Notes: generated from the sequence alone by a model not told the origin. DNA of 64,000 nucleotides from Gammaproteobacteria bacterium (GCA_030426355.1 JAUHYQ010000004.1:1-64000), one strand, 5' to 3'; shown: positions 28,738-39,689, numbered from the stretch's first letter. Program-made: numbers and translations.

Positions 28738-30039
28738 ATGGATTACCCGCGCAATCAGGTCTGTCTGACGACGCTCGGCGCCGATCAACCGTGGACAATG
28801 GAAGCGTATCGCGCCACAGGCGGCTACGAGGTCTGGCAGCAGGTGCTGGAAGGTAAACTCAGCGTAGCGGACATTATCGACAAGCTCAAAGCATCGGGTT
28901 TGCGGGGCCGGGGTGGCGCCGGTTTTCCGACGGGGCTGAAATGGAGTTTCATGCCCAAAGATCCGGGAATTCAAAAATATGCCGTTTGTAATTCAGATGA
29001 AAGCGAGCCCGGCACGTGCCACGATCGTGACATTCTGCGCTTTAATCCTCATGCCCTGATTGAAGGGATGGCCATCGGCGGTTTCGCCATGGGCGCGACC
29101 GTTGGTTATAACTACATTCGCGGCGAATTCATGGACGAGCCTGTCCCGCGTTTTGAGGCGGCTCTGAAAGAGGCCTACGCGGCAGGTCTGTTAGGCAAAA
29201 ATATTCGCGGTTCCGGTATTGATTTCGATTTGCACACTTTTGTTGGTGCCGGTGCTTATATCTGCGGTGAAGAGACCGGTTTGATTGAATCGCTGGAGGG
29301 TAAGCCTGGAAAACCGCGGTTTAAGCCGCCGTTCCCGGCGAACTTCGGGCTTTACGGTAAACCTACCACTGTTAACAACACACAGAGTTTTGCATCGGTG
29401 CCGGCCATATTGCGTAACGGGCCCGAATGGTTTTCCTCCATGGGCGTCGAAAATTCCGGCGGCACCATGATTTTTTCTGTCTCGGGTCACGTCAACAAGC
29501 CGGGCAATTTTGAGTTGCCGTTAGGCATACCCTTTAAGGATTTGCTGGAAATCGCCGGCGGAATGCTCAACGGCGGGCGGCTTAAGGCGGTGATACCCGG
29601 CGGTTCATCGGTCCCGGTAATGCCGGCTGCCAACATCATGGATATCACCATGGACTACGATTCGCTGCAAAAAGCGGGTTCGTCATTGGGCACCGGTTCC
29701 ATGATGGTGATGGATGACAGCACGTGCATGGTCAAAGTCTTGCACCGAATCGCACGTTTTTATCATTCCGAATCCTGCGGCCAGTGTACGCCGTGTCGCG
29801 AAGGCACGGGCTGGTTACACCGGATGCTGACGCGGATTCGCAGCGGCGGTGGTAAGCCCGGCGATCTGGATCGTCTGGTGGGCGTGGCTAACAAAATCGA
29901 AGGTCATACCATATGCGCGTTGGGCGATGCAGCAGCCTGGCCGGTGCAGAGCTTTATTAAGCATTTCAGACATGAATTCGAATACATGATTAATAACGGC
30001 GGCCGCTCGATTGTTGAATCGAAGCGTGAGGCGGCCTGA
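28738..30039 (+). CDS. nuoF: NADH-quinone oxidoreductase subunit F
   Basis: The NADH-oxidising subunit with FMN and a 4Fe-4S cluster (N3). It has 433 residues, with the NADH/FMN loop GRGGAGFPTGLKWSFMP, GAGAYICGEETGLIESLEG and the cluster ligands in ESCGQCTPCREG plus a Cys in HTICALGDAAAWP. It forms the electron-input module with NuoE and NuoG. Confidence 0.97.
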   Translation: MDYPRNQVCLTTLGADQPWTMEAYRATGGYEVWQQVLEGKLSVADIIDKLKASGLRGRGGAGFPTGLKWSFMPKDPGIQKYAVCNSDESEPGTCHDRDILRFNPHALIEGMAIGGFAMGATVGYNYIRGEFMDEPVPRFEAALKEAYAAGLLGKNIRGSGIDFDLHTFVGAGAYICGEETGLIESLEGKPGKPRFKPPFPANFGLYGKPTTVNNTQSFASVPAILRNGPEWFSSMGVENSGGTMIFSVSGHVNKPGNFELPLGIPFKDLLEIAGGMLNGGRLKAVIPGGSSVPVMPAANIMDITMDYDSLQKAGSSLGTGSMMVMDDSTCMVKVLHRIARFYHSESCGQCTPCREGTGWLHRMLTRIRSGGGKPGDLDRLVGVANKIEGHTICALGDAAAWPVQSFIKHFRHEFEYMINNGGRSIVESKREAA

Positions 30040-30056
30040 GGCGCGATACCAAAGCG

Positions 30057-32186
30057 ATGAGTCAGGACACGATCAAAATCACCGTTGACGGGCATGAGCT
30101 TGAGGCTCGCACCGGGCAAATGATTATTGAAGTAACGGATGCGGCGGGCATTTATATTCCGCGCTTTTGTTATCACCCCAAATTGTCCATAGCGGCCAAC
30201 TGCCGTATGTGTCTGGTGCAGGTGGAAAATGCCCGCAAGCCTTTGCCCGCTTGCGCCACGCCTGTTACGCCGGACATGCAGGTGTATACACGTAACGAAT
30301 ATGCGATCGAGGCTCAGAAAGCCACGATGGAATTTCTGTTGATCAATCACCCGCTGGATTGCCCGATTTGCGATCAGGGTGGCGAATGTGAATTGCAGGA
30401 TATAGCAGTGGGTTACGGCCGCGGCATATCCCGTTACAACGAAGGCAAGCGAGTTGTCGCCGACAAGAATCTCGGGCCACTGGTGTCCACTGACATGACG
30501 CGCTGCATACACTGTACTCGTTGCGTCCGCTTTGGTCAGGAAATAGCAGGTATACAGGAATTAGGTGCTTTTGGTCGCGGCGATCGCATGGAGATAGGCA
30601 CCTTTATAGAAAACAGCGTGGATCACGAGTTGTCTGGCAACATTATCGACCTGTGCCCTGTAGGTGCGCTGAATAACAAGCCGTACCGGATGAGTGCCCG
30701 TGCCTGGGAAATGGAACAGCGGGCCACCATTGCGCCACACGATTGTCTTGGCTCAAATATTTATGCACATGTCTTGCGTGGCAAGCTAAAGCGCATAGTG
30801 CCCCGCGACAACGAGTCAGTGAACGAGACCTGGCTTTCGGATCGCGATCGATTTAGCTATGAAGGCATTTATAGCGACGACAGAATAGCCACACCGCTGG
30901 TGCGTGTTGACGGCAAACTGCGCGAGGCCAGCTGGGAAGAAGCGCTCGAAAAAGCAGCGGCGGGGTTGCGGCAGGTTGCGGTAACCGACGGTGCCAACGC
31001 CCTTGGCGCATGGGTATCGCCGTCCGCAACTGTCGAAGAAGCATACCTCGCCAGTCGGCTGATGCGTCATCTGGGTTCGGGCAATATTGATCACCGACTG
31101 CGTCGCCGGGATTTTCGCGGGCAGGACGGTGAGGCGTTGCTGCCGGGTCTGGGTACCACCATCGCCGGTATAGAGGAGCTGGACGGCCTGTTGATTGTCG
31201 GCTCCAATCTTCGCCGCGAAGTGCCGTTGCTGGCTCATCGGGTGCGCAAAGCCGCGCTCAGGGGAGCCGCCGTGAGTTTAATTAACGCGGCTGAGTACGA
31301 GTTCCTGTTTCCGTTGGCGGAGCATATTGTTGAACCGTCCGCTGATTTCGTAAACGAGCTGAACCAGGTTATTGCGGCGGCCGAAGGTTCGGGTGGTAGC
31401 GCGGCACATCTCACTATCGCCAAGTCGCTGCAGCAGCCTTCTGCCAGCATTGTGTTGGGGCAGATGGCGCTTCGTCACCCGGCGTTTGCCGATGTGGTGG
31501 CAGCGGCAAGACGCTTGTCCGAGGCCACCGGTGCCAGTCTCGGGATGGTGACCGAAGGGGCCAATGCCGCAGGTGTTGCTTACGCCGGTGCATTGCCCCA
31601 CCGCGGGCCAGCGGGCACGGCGGTCAGTTCGGCTGGCCATGATTTCGGTCAGATGCTGGCGTCGCCGCTGAAGGCACTGCTGCTGACTGCCGTCGAACCC
31701 GAGTTCGATTGCGCCGATGCCGTGGGTGCCATGAATGCACTGGCAGAAGCTGATTTTATCGTGGCCCTTTCGCCGTGGCTTACCTACAGCGCCAGCGAGC
31801 ATGCCGATGTCGTGCTGCCAATCGGCACATTTGCTGAAACATCAGGCACGTTTGTGAATGCTGAGGGAAGCTGGCAGAGCTTTGCCGGCGTGGTGCCGCC
31901 TGTCGGTGAGTCGAGGCCCGCCTGGAAAGTCTTGCGGGTGCTCGGCAATTTGCTCGACGTGCCGGGATTCGAGTACGTCTCATCGGAAGCGGTGCGTGAT
32001 GAGCTGCATGCTTTGGAAAGTATTGAGCCGCAAGCTGTTGCCCGGAAACTGGAGCCGGTGCCGGAGGTCGCAGTGACCGCAACGGATCTGGATGTGCCCA
32101 TCTACGCTGTAGACGGACTTGTGCGTCGTGCTGATTCCTTGCAGCAAACACAGGTAGCGGCGCCCGACTGGCGCAAGACGGCATAA
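30057..32186 (+). CDS. nuoG: NADH-quinone oxidoreductase subunit G
   Basis: The 709-residue iron-sulfur subunit. The N-terminal ferredoxin domain has ligands in FCYHPKLSIAANCRMCLVQ, the next cluster in HPLDCPICDQGGECELQD, and further 4Fe-4S ligands in CIHCTRCVRFGQE and DLCPVGAL. The C-terminal molybdopterin-oxidoreductase-like domain has lost the cofactor role, as in the whole family. It is about 200 residues shorter than E. coli NuoG, which is normal outside Enterobacterales. Confidence 0.97.
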   Translation: MSQDTIKITVDGHELEARTGQMIIEVTDAAGIYIPRFCYHPKLSIAANCRMCLVQVENARKPLPACATPVTPDMQVYTRNEYAIEAQKATMEFLLINHPLDCPICDQGGECELQDIAVGYGRGISRYNEGKRVVADKNLGPLVSTDMTRCIHCTRCVRFGQEIAGIQELGAFGRGDRMEIGTFIENSVDHELSGNIIDLCPVGALNNKPYRMSARAWEMEQRATIAPHDCLGSNIYAHVLRGKLKRIVPRDNESVNETWLSDRDRFSYEGIYSDDRIATPLVRVDGKLREASWEEALEKAAAGLRQVAVTDGANALGAWVSPSATVEEAYLASRLMRHLGSGNIDHRLRRRDFRGQDGEALLPGLGTTIAGIEELDGLLIVGSNLRREVPLLAHRVRKAALRGAAVSLINAAEYEFLFPLAEHIVEPSADFVNELNQVIAAAEGSGGSAAHLTIAKSLQQPSASIVLGQMALRHPAFADVVAAARRLSEATGASLGMVTEGANAAGVAYAGALPHRGPAGTAVSSAGHDFGQMLASPLKALLLTAVEPEFDCADAVGAMNALAEADFIVALSPWLTYSASEHADVVLPIGTFAETSGTFVNAEGSWQSFAGVVPPVGESRPAWKVLRVLGNLLDVPGFEYVSSEAVRDELHALESIEPQAVARKLEPVPEVAVTATDLDVPIYAVDGLVRRADSLQQTQVAAPDWRKTA

Positions 32187-32195
32187 CGGTGCGCC

Positions 32196-33278
32196 ATGTT
32201 TGAATCTCTATTTACCGCAATCGAAGGCTTTTTGCTGAGTTTCTTGCCCGAACTGGTCGTCTGGCTCGTCATTAAGGCGGCGCAGATTGTCGCCGTGATG
32301 TTAACCGTCATTATTTGCGTGGCATTTCTGACATTGGCCGAGCGCAAGATTATTGGTTATATGCAAAACCGCATCGGCCCGAACCGGGTGGGCCCGCGTG
32401 GACTGTTGCAGCCCTTTGCCGACGTTATCAAGCTTCTCATGAAAGAAGTTTTGGTGCCGGCAAAGTCGAGTCGGTTTCTGTATATCATCGCTCCGCTGTT
32501 AACGCTGGTTCCTGCGCTCGCGACGTGGGCGGTGATCCCGCTGTTTCCGGGGTTTGCCATTGCCGACATCAATGCCGGTTTGTTGTACGTGCTGGCGCTG
32601 ACCTCGCTGGGTGTGTACGGCGTCATTCTTGCTGGATGGGCCACCAACTCCAAGTATGCACTCCTGGGCGCGATGCGCTCGGCGGCACAGATCGTGGCTT
32701 ATGAAATTGCCATGGGCTTTGCTTTGGTCGGCGTCCTGATGGCGAGTAAAAGCCTGAATCTGGGCGATATTGTCGAAGCGCAGCAGGGCGGAGTGACGAG
32801 CTGGTTCTGGTTGCCATTGCTTCCGCTGTTTGTTGTTTATTTTATTTCCGGATTAGCAGAAACCAATCGGGCACCTTTTGATGTCGCTGAAGGCGAGTCC
32901 GAGATTGTCGCGGGTTTTCATGTCGAATACTCCGGTGCTGCTTTTGCGATGTTCTTCCTCGGCGAATATGCCAACATGATCCTGATTTCGGCGCTTACGG
33001 CTGTGATGTTTCTGGGCGGCTGGGAGTCGGTGTTTGCTGGCTGGAGTTTCCTGATTGGCACGCCTTTGGAGTTCCTGATGATGCCGGGCTTGTTCTGGCT
33101 GGCTGCCAAGACCTGCTTTTTCCTGTTTTGTTTTTTGTGGTTCCGCGCGACGTTTCCGCGTTATCGCTATGACCAGATTATGCGGCTTGGCTGGAAAGTT
33201 TTTATTCCGATCACCATTGTCTGGATCGCCGTTGAGGGCGTGATGGTCTATTTGAAGGTTGGGCCCTGGAGTGTTTAA
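32196..33278 (+). CDS. nuoH: NADH-quinone oxidoreductase subunit H
   Basis: An eight-helix membrane subunit linking the quinone cavity to the proton pumps. The 360-residue protein has the signature [26 protein letters not shown]-type loop after helix 1 and the loop [29 protein letters not shown]-type sequence with its conserved acids. It starts 9 bp after nuoG. Confidence 0.97.
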   Translation: MFESLFTAIEGFLLSFLPELVVWLVIKAAQIVAVMLTVIICVAFLTLAERKIIGYMQNRIGPNRVGPRGLLQPFADVIKLLMKEVLVPAKSSRFLYIIAPLLTLVPALATWAVIPLFPGFAIADINAGLLYVLALTSLGVYGVILAGWATNSKYALLGAMRSAAQIVAYEIAMGFALVGVLMASKSLNLGDIVEAQQGGVTSWFWLPLLPLFVVYFISGLAETNRAPFDVAEGESEIVAGFHVEYSGAAFAMFFLGEYANMILISALTAVMFLGGWESVFAGWSFLIGTPLEFLMMPGLFWLAAKTCFFLFCFLWFRATFPRYRYDQIMRLGWKVFIPITIVWIAVEGVMVYLKVGPWSV

Positions 33279-33302
33279 GGGAAACCGCAAGGGGTGTATT
33301 GC

Positions 33303-33791
33303 ATGAATGCGATAGCACGAGTTTTTAAGACGTTCTTTCTTTGGGAGCTGTTGCAAGGCCTGCGCCTGACTTTGCGTAATCTTTTTGTCAAGAAGATTAC
33401 TGTTCAGTATCCCGAGGAAAAGACGCCGCAATCGCCGCGTTTTCGCGGCTTGCATGCATTACGCCGTTATCCCAATGGTGAGGAGCGTTGCATCGCCTGC
33501 AAGTTGTGCGAAGCAGTTTGTCCGGCGCTGGCGATCACTATTGAGTCGGAGGAGCGCGAGGACCAGACCCGGCGCACCACTCGCTACGACATCGACCTGT
33601 TCAAGTGCATTTACTGCGGCTTCTGTGAAGAAGCCTGTCCGGTGGATGCCATCGTTGAAACCCGTGTTTTCGAGTACCACATGGAAAACCGGGGCGAGAA
33701 CATCATGACTAAAGAAAAACTGCTGGCTGTTGGCGACAAGTATGAAGCGACTATTGCTGCTGACAAAGCCGCGGATGCCCGGTATCGGTAA
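33303..33791 (+). CDS. nuoI: NADH-quinone oxidoreductase subunit I
   Basis: Carries two 4Fe-4S clusters (N6a, N6b). The 162-residue protein has two CxxCxxCxxxCP motifs, [16 protein letters not shown] and [16 protein letters not shown], after an amphipathic N-terminal helix. I chose ATG at 33303, which follows AAGGGG at a normal distance, over an earlier in-frame start. Confidence 0.96.
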   Translation: MNAIARVFKTFFLWELLQGLRLTLRNLFVKKITVQYPEEKTPQSPRFRGLHALRRYPNGEERCIACKLCEAVCPALAITIESEEREDQTRRTTRYDIDLFKCIYCGFCEEACPVDAIVETRVFEYHMENRGENIMTKEKLLAVGDKYEATIAADKAADARYR

Positions 33792-33797
33792 TCGCTT

Positions 33798-34397
33798 ATG
33801 TTTGAACTGATCTTTTTCGGTATGTATGCGTTTGTGCTGCTGGCGGCGGCCGTGGGCGTTATTGCATCCCGTAACCCGGTGCATTCGGCCATGTTCCTGG
33901 TGCTGGCTTTTGTGACCAGCGCCGTGTTGTGGCTGATGCTTGAGGCAGAGTTTCTGGGCATTGTGCTGGTGCTGGTCTATGTCGGCGCCGTTATGGTTTT
34001 GTTCTTGTTTGTGGTGATGATGCTGGATATCAACAGCGATACCTTGCGACAGGGTTTTCTGACTTACGCGCCAATTGGCATTATTGTTGCCGTTGTTGCG
34101 GTTGCGCAGATATGGAGCGTGGTTTGGCTACGCGATCAGGGGCTTCCGGCCGCAGCTCGCATCGAGCCCGCCGCTGCAGACTTCAGTAATACAGCCGAGT
34201 TGGGAGCGGTGCTGTACACGGAGTATGTGTATCCGTTTGAGCTTGCGGCCTTCGTTCTGCTATTGGCAATTGTCGCCGCGATAGTGTTAACCATGCGCAA
34301 GCGCCCGAATCTGAAGCAGCAAGACATCAGCAAGCAGGTTGCAGTGAAACGCGCTGACCGCGTGCGGATCGTCAAGATGGATGCGGAGCGAGACTGA
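33798..34397 (+). CDS. nuoJ: NADH-quinone oxidoreductase subunit J
   Basis: A 199-residue membrane subunit with five helices. The first half has the family block NPVHSAMFLVLAFVTSAVLWLMLEAEFLGIVLVLVYVGAVMVLFLFVVMML, split over helices 2 and 3, whose pi-bulge helix is central to coupling. The TGA is directly followed by the nuoK ATG. Confidence 0.95.
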   Translation: MFELIFFGMYAFVLLAAAVGVIASRNPVHSAMFLVLAFVTSAVLWLMLEAEFLGIVLVLVYVGAVMVLFLFVVMMLDINSDTLRQGFLTYAPIGIIVAVVAVAQIWSVVWLRDQGLPAAARIEPAAADFSNTAELGAVLYTEYVYPFELAAFVLLLAIVAAIVLTMRKRPNLKQQDISKQVAVKRADRVRIVKMDAERD

Positions 34398-34703
34398 ATG
34401 TTGACCCTGACGCATTATTTGATGCTTTCCGGCGCGCTGTTTGCCATCGCTGTGGCCGGTATTTTCATCAATCGGAAAAACATGATTCTGCTGCTCATGT
34501 GCATAGAGCTCATGCTGCTGGCTGTGAACTTTAACTTTATTGCGTTCTCCCGATTTTTAGATGATACGGCGGGTCAGGTTTTTGTGTTTTTCATATTGAC
34601 GGTTGCGGCTGCGGAAGCTGCTATCGGTTTGGCTATTTTGGTGGTGCTGTTCAGGACGCGCAGTAGCATCAACGTCAAAGACATGAATTCGATGAAGGGC
34701 TAG
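34398..34703 (+). CDS. nuoK: NADH-quinone oxidoreductase subunit K
   Basis: A 101-residue subunit with three membrane helices. It has the buried glutamates in [17 protein letters not shown] and [13 protein letters not shown] that belong to the proton path. It abuts nuoJ; nuoL follows after 8 bp. Confidence 0.96.
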   Translation: MLTLTHYLMLSGALFAIAVAGIFINRKNMILLLMCIELMLLAVNFNFIAFSRFLDDTAGQVFVFFILTVAAAEAAIGLAILVVLFRTRSSINVKDMNSMKG

Positions 34704-34711
34704 GGGGCATC

Positions 34712-36661
34712 GTGGAGAATATTTACCTCACCGTTGTTCTGAGCCCGCTGGTTGCCGCGCTAGTAGCCGGGCTCTTTGGTAAGCAGGTTGGCAGGATGGG
34801 CGCGCACACCGTGACCATCGCGGGCGTGGCAACGTCCTGTCTGCTTTCGGTCTATACGCTTTACAGCATGCTGTTCGGCGATCTGGGTACTTATAACGGT
34901 ACGGTTTATCAGTGGATGTCGGTTGGTGGCATCAACATGGAAGTCGGTTTTCTGGTTGACCGGCTCACCGCTCTCATGATGGTGGTGGTCACTTTTGTTT
35001 CGCTGATGGTGCATATCTACACCATCGGCTATATGCACGACGATCCCGGTTATCAGCGCTTTTTCAGTTATATCTCCCTGTTTACCTTTGCCATGCTGAT
35101 GCTGGTCATGGCCAATAACTTCTTGCAGTTGTTTTTTGGCTGGGAAGCCGTCGGACTGGTCTCGTATCTGCTGATCGGGTTCTGGTACAAGCGACCCACG
35201 GCCATCTTTGCCAACATGAAAGCGTTTCTGGTGAATCGTATCGGCGATTTTGGCTTTCTGCTGGGCATCGCGGCCCTGCTGATGTTTACCGGCAGCCTGG
35301 ATTACGGCGACACCTTTGCCGCTGCCGAGGGCATTGCCGCCGCACAAATCAACATTGTGGGCGATGCGAACTGGTCATTGCTGACGGTGGCCTGTATCTG
35401 CTTGTTTGTCGGCGCCATGGGCAAGTCCGCCCAAGTGCCGCTGCACGTCTGGTTGCCCGACTCCATGGAGGGCCCGACTCCGATTTCCGCATTGATCCAC
35501 GCAGCCACGATGGTGACTGCGGGTGTGTTTATGGTCGCGCGCATGTCGCCTTTGTTCGAGCTCAGCGAAACAGCGCTGACGTTCGTAATCGTCATTGGTG
35601 CGACGACCGCATTGTTTACCGGCTTCCTGGGCTTGGTGCAGAACGATATCAAGCGGGTGGTGGCATATTCCACGCTATCGCAGCTCGGGTACATGACGGT
35701 TGCATTGGGTGCGTCCGCTTATGCAGCCGGTGTGTATCACCTGATGACGCATGCATTTTTCAAGGCGCTGCTGTTCCTGGCAGCAGGCTCAGTCATTATC
35801 GGTCTGCATCACGAGCAGGACATGCGGAAAATGGGCGGTCTGAAGAAGTACATGCCGATTACTTACTGGACCAGCCTTGCGGGTTCGCTGGCACTGATCG
35901 GTTTTCCGGGTACCGCGGGCTTCTTTTCGAAGGATGCATTGATTGAAGCGGTAGGGCACTCAACCATTGCCGGATCCGGTTATGCATATTTCTGCGTGCT
36001 GGCGGGTGTATTCGTTACCGCGCTGTACACGTTTCGGATGTTCTTTCTGGTCTTTCACGGCAAAGAGCGCATGGATGAAGATGCCCGGCATCATGTGCAT
36101 GAGTCGCCCTGGGTTGTGAGGGTACCCCTGGTGCTGCTGGCCATACCATCGCTGCTTATCGGATGGCCGACCATTGGCCCGGTGTTGTTTGATGATTACT
36201 TTGCCGGAGCAATTTTTGTGGCCGCGCCGCACGACGTGTTGGCCGAACTGGGTGCCGATTTTCACGGTGCCTTCGGTTTTCTGCTGCACGGATTGCAGTC
36301 ACCCGTTCTGCTATTGGCGTTTGCGGGCGTGGTGGTCGCCTGGTACTTGTACCTGAAGAACCCGTTGTTGCCCAAGGCAATAAAAGAGCGCACCGAGTTC
36401 TTGTACCGGCTGCTCGACAATAAGTACTACCTTGATGATTTCAATGAAAAAGTGCTTGCGCGAGCCTCGCGAATGTTAGGGCAGGGGCTGTGGCGCGGTG
36501 GCGATGCCGCCGTCATTGACGGTGCCCTGGTCAACGGGTCGGCAAACGCTGTCGGCTGGATCGCCGGAAAGGTACGCAGGATTCAGACCGGTTACCTTTA
36601 TCACTATGCGTTCGCCATGGTCATCGGGCTGTGCATACTTATTGCCTGGTTTATTTGGTAG
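34712..36661 (+). CDS. nuoL: NADH-quinone oxidoreductase subunit L
   Basis: The distal antiporter-like proton pump, 649 residues, ending in the long lateral helix. Family blocks include FFGWEAVGLVSYLLIGFWY with its Glu, the broken-helix region KSAQVPLHVWLPDSMEGPTPISALIHAATMV, and HAFFKALLFLAAGSVI. The start is GTG at 34712 within a GGGGGCATC leader. Confidence 0.97.
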   Translation: MENIYLTVVLSPLVAALVAGLFGKQVGRMGAHTVTIAGVATSCLLSVYTLYSMLFGDLGTYNGTVYQWMSVGGINMEVGFLVDRLTALMMVVVTFVSLMVHIYTIGYMHDDPGYQRFFSYISLFTFAMLMLVMANNFLQLFFGWEAVGLVSYLLIGFWYKRPTAIFANMKAFLVNRIGDFGFLLGIAALLMFTGSLDYGDTFAAAEGIAAAQINIVGDANWSLLTVACICLFVGAMGKSAQVPLHVWLPDSMEGPTPISALIHAATMVTAGVFMVARMSPLFELSETALTFVIVIGATTALFTGFLGLVQNDIKRVVAYSTLSQLGYMTVALGASAYAAGVYHLMTHAFFKALLFLAAGSVIIGLHHEQDMRKMGGLKKYMPITYWTSLAGSLALIGFPGTAGFFSKDALIEAVGHSTIAGSGYAYFCVLAGVFVTALYTFRMFFLVFHGKERMDEDARHHVHESPWVVRVPLVLLAIPSLLIGWPTIGPVLFDDYFAGAIFVAAPHDVLAELGADFHGAFGFLLHGLQSPVLLLAFAGVVVAWYLYLKNPLLPKAIKERTEFLYRLLDNKYYLDDFNEKVLARASRMLGQGLWRGGDAAVIDGALVNGSANAVGWIAGKVRRIQTGYLYHYAFAMVIGLCILIAWFIW

Positions 36662-36667
36662 GACAAC

Positions 36668-38182
36668 GTGGGACTGTTAAGCATATTAATCGGGTTACCT
36701 GTCGTCGGCGGTCTGCTGGTATTGGCCGTCGGCAGTCGCACGGCTGCGCGCCTTGATCGTTGGCTGGCGTTGGCCATTTCGCTGGTCACGTTTGTGTTGA
36801 GTCTGGCGCTCTATACCGGATTTAACTTTGGCACGGCGGACATGCAATTTGTCGAGCGTGTGGCCTGGATTCCAGCCTTCAATATTGAGTACTACCTCGG
36901 CGTAGACGGTATTTCGACACCGCTGATATTGTTGAGCACATTCCTGACGCCCATGATTATTGTTGCCGGCTGGGAGGTGATCAAGAAGCATCCTGCCCAG
37001 TACATGGCAGCATTTCTCATTCTTGAAGGCCTGATGATTGGCGTATTCGCCGCACTCGATGCCATGCTCTTCTACGTTTTCTGGGAGGCCATGCTTATTC
37101 CGATGTTCATCATAATCGGCGTCTGGGGCGGCGAGCGAAGAGTCTATGCCACTGTCAAATTCTTCCTCTACACTTTTCTTGGCTCTGTGCTGATGCTGGT
37201 GGCATTGGTCTACCTCTATCTGCAGTCTGGTAGTTTCAGCATTCTTGATTTTCATCTGTTGCCATTGCCGTCGAGCGCGCAGTTGTGGATATTTCTGGCC
37301 TTTCTGGTGGCGTTTGCGGTCAAAGTGCCGATGTGGCCAGTGCACACGTGGCTCCCGGATGCGCACGTCGAAGCGCCGACCGGCGGCTCGGTGGTGCTGG
37401 CCGCAGTGTTGCTAAAAATGGGCGGTTACGGTTTTGTGCGTTTCAGCCTGCCGATCGCGCCCGATGCCAGCGCGGTGCTGGATGGCTTTATGATCGCCTT
37501 GTCCCTGATCGCAGTGGTTTACATCGGCTTTGTTGCGCTGGTGCAAACGGACATGAAAAAACTCATAGCGTATTCATCGATTGCGCACATGGGTTTTGTG
37601 ACGCTGGGCTTTTTTCTGGTCTGGGCAATTTTGCGCAACACGTCGTTGGCCGACGGCATGAGCGGCGTGCAGATGGGCGTGACCGGCGCCATGGTGCAAA
37701 TGATTTCTCACGGATTGATTTCCGGTGCCATGTTCTTGTGCGTAGGCGTGTTGTATGACCGCATGCATTCTCGACAGATCGCGGATTACGGTGGGGTGGT
37801 AAACACCATGCCAAAATTCGCGGCACTGATGGTGTTTTTCTCCATGGCCAATGCCGGATTGCCGGGTACCTCCGGATTCGTCGGTGAGTTCCTGGTTATT
37901 TTGGCAAGTTATCAGGCCAACTTCTGGTATGCGTTTCTGGCAGCAACCACACTTGTGCTGGGTGCCGCCTACACGCTATGGATGGTAAAGCGCGTGGTTT
38001 TTGGTGATATCGCTAACGATCATGTGAAGGATTTGCAGGACATGAACCGGCGCGAAGGCCTGTTGCTGTTGATTTTGGCAGCAAGTGTGCTGGCGCTCGG
38101 TTTGTACCCGGCGCCGCTCATCGAAATGATGGAGCCGACTCTGGTCAATCTGATCACCCACGTTACTCAGTCAAAGTTGTAG
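36668..38182 (+). CDS. nuoM: NADH-quinone oxidoreductase subunit M
   Basis: An antiporter-like proton pump of 504 residues. Marks are FFYVFWEAMLIPMFIIIG-type sequence with the key Glu, VKVPMWPVHTWLPDAHVEAPTGGSV and the helix with HGLISGAMFLCVGVLYDR. It starts with GTG at 36668, 6 bp after nuoL. nuoN follows after 24 bp. Confidence 0.97.
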   Translation: MGLLSILIGLPVVGGLLVLAVGSRTAARLDRWLALAISLVTFVLSLALYTGFNFGTADMQFVERVAWIPAFNIEYYLGVDGISTPLILLSTFLTPMIIVAGWEVIKKHPAQYMAAFLILEGLMIGVFAALDAMLFYVFWEAMLIPMFIIIGVWGGERRVYATVKFFLYTFLGSVLMLVALVYLYLQSGSFSILDFHLLPLPSSAQLWIFLAFLVAFAVKVPMWPVHTWLPDAHVEAPTGGSVVLAAVLLKMGGYGFVRFSLPIAPDASAVLDGFMIALSLIAVVYIGFVALVQTDMKKLIAYSSIAHMGFVTLGFFLVWAILRNTSLADGMSGVQMGVTGAMVQMISHGLISGAMFLCVGVLYDRMHSRQIADYGGVVNTMPKFAALMVFFSMANAGLPGTSGFVGEFLVILASYQANFWYAFLAATTLVLGAAYTLWMVKRVVFGDIANDHVKDLQDMNRREGLLLLILAASVLALGLYPAPLIEMMEPTLVNLITHVTQSKL

Positions 38183-38206
38183 CGCAAACAGGACAGGATT
38201 CGCAGG

Positions 38207-39655
38207 ATGAGCTTTATAGCCCCACAATTTGCTCCGGCTCTGCCCGAGATAGCGCTGGCTATCGGGATCTGTGTCGTATTGCTGGCGGATTTGTTTGTGA
38301 GCGAACAGCGCAAGAGCATCACGCTCTGGTTGTCATTAGCGACGCTGACGGTGGCAGCCTGGTTTGCGGGCGGAGCGCTTCCTGAGGGCAGCCAGCTGAC
38401 GTTCAGTGGCAGTTATGTCGCGGATGGATTGGCAAGGGTCCTTAAGTTGTTTACGTTGCTGCTTGTTGGCGTCGTGTTTGTGTACTCCTTTGGCTATCTG
38501 AAAGACCGTGCATTGCTAAAGGGCGAGTATTACCTGCTCGGCCTGTTTGCCACGCTGGGCATGTTGGTGATGATTTCGGCGCACAGCATGCTGACCATGT
38601 ACCTGGGGCTTGAGCTGATGTCACTGGCGCTCTATGCCATGGTGGCTTTTGATCGAGAGTCACCGGTCGCGGCAGAAGCGGCAATGAAATACTTTGTGCT
38701 GGGTGCCATTGCCTCCGGCGTATTGTTATTCGGTATGTCGCTGATTTACGGTGCTACCGCTACGTTGCAGCTGGATCAGATCGCTGCTGCGCTTGCCGGA
38801 GAGGGTAGCGTTACGCCCGCCGTTTTGCTCGGTACCGCATTCATCATGGTGGGCATCGCTTTCAAGTTTGGCGCGGTGCCGTTCCACAACTGGGTGCCTG
38901 ACCTTTACCACGGTGCCCCGACCAGCGTGACGCTATTCGTCGGAACCGCGCCCAAGCTGGCGGCATTTGCCATGCTCACACGATTGCTATTGACGGCGCT
39001 TGAGCCAGTGGTCGAGGTTTGGGCGCCGATGCTGACGGGCCTGGGTGTGTTGTCGTTGATTCTCGGTAACGTAATTGCTATTGCCCAAAGCAACATCAAG
39101 CGCATGTTGGCTTATTCCACTATCGGTCACGTGGGTTTTATTCTGATTGCGTTCGCGACGGGGACGGCTGCGGGCCAGCAAGCGGCTTTGTTTTATACCA
39201 TTGTCTACGCGATCATGGCGGCCGCAGCGTTTGGTACGGTGATCCTGCTGAGCAAGCGCGGCTACGAAGCGGAAAATATTGCTGATTTTCGTGGTCTGAA
39301 TGAACGCAGCCCATGGTTTGCAGTCATGATGTTGTTTGTCATGGTGAGCATGATCGGCATCCCACCCTTCGTAGGCTTCTTTGCCAAACTGAATGTGCTG
39401 GTAGCATTAATCAATGTTGAGCAAACATGGATTGCTGTTGTGGCCGTATTATTCTCCGTCGTCGGGGCGTTCTACTATCTGCGGGTTCTGCGCTACATGT
39501 ATTTTGAGACCAGCGATACCGTGGAGCCGCTTGTGGCACCGATTAATATTCGTTTGGTGCTAAGTGCAAATGCGCTGGCCATGCTGCTGCTGGGCGTATT
39601 TTCGGAGCCTTTGCTAGCCTGGTGCGGGGCAGTGATCGGAAGCCAGGCGTTTTAG
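38207..39655 (+). CDS. nuoN: NADH-quinone oxidoreductase subunit N
   Basis: The third antiporter-like pump, 482 residues with about 14 helices. It has YLGLELMSLALYAMVAFDR, FKFGAVPFHNWVPDLYHGAPTSVTLF and the C-terminal GIPPFVGFFAKLNVLVALI. It ends the nuo cluster, which is complete (A to N) and in the standard order. Confidence 0.97.
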   Translation: MSFIAPQFAPALPEIALAIGICVVLLADLFVSEQRKSITLWLSLATLTVAAWFAGGALPEGSQLTFSGSYVADGLARVLKLFTLLLVGVVFVYSFGYLKDRALLKGEYYLLGLFATLGMLVMISAHSMLTMYLGLELMSLALYAMVAFDRESPVAAEAAMKYFVLGAIASGVLLFGMSLIYGATATLQLDQIAAALAGEGSVTPAVLLGTAFIMVGIAFKFGAVPFHNWVPDLYHGAPTSVTLFVGTAPKLAAFAMLTRLLLTALEPVVEVWAPMLTGLGVLSLILGNVIAIAQSNIKRMLAYSTIGHVGFILIAFATGTAAGQQAALFYTIVYAIMAAAAFGTVILLSKRGYEAENIADFRGLNERSPWFAVMMLFVMVSMIGIPPFVGFFAKLNVLVALINVEQTWIAVVAVLFSVVGAFYYLRVLRYMYFETSDTVEPLVAPINIRLVLSANALAMLLLGVFSEPLLAWCGAVIGSQAF

Positions 39656-39689
39656 CCGGGCACGGCAGAATCACTTTTCGGAGGGCTGC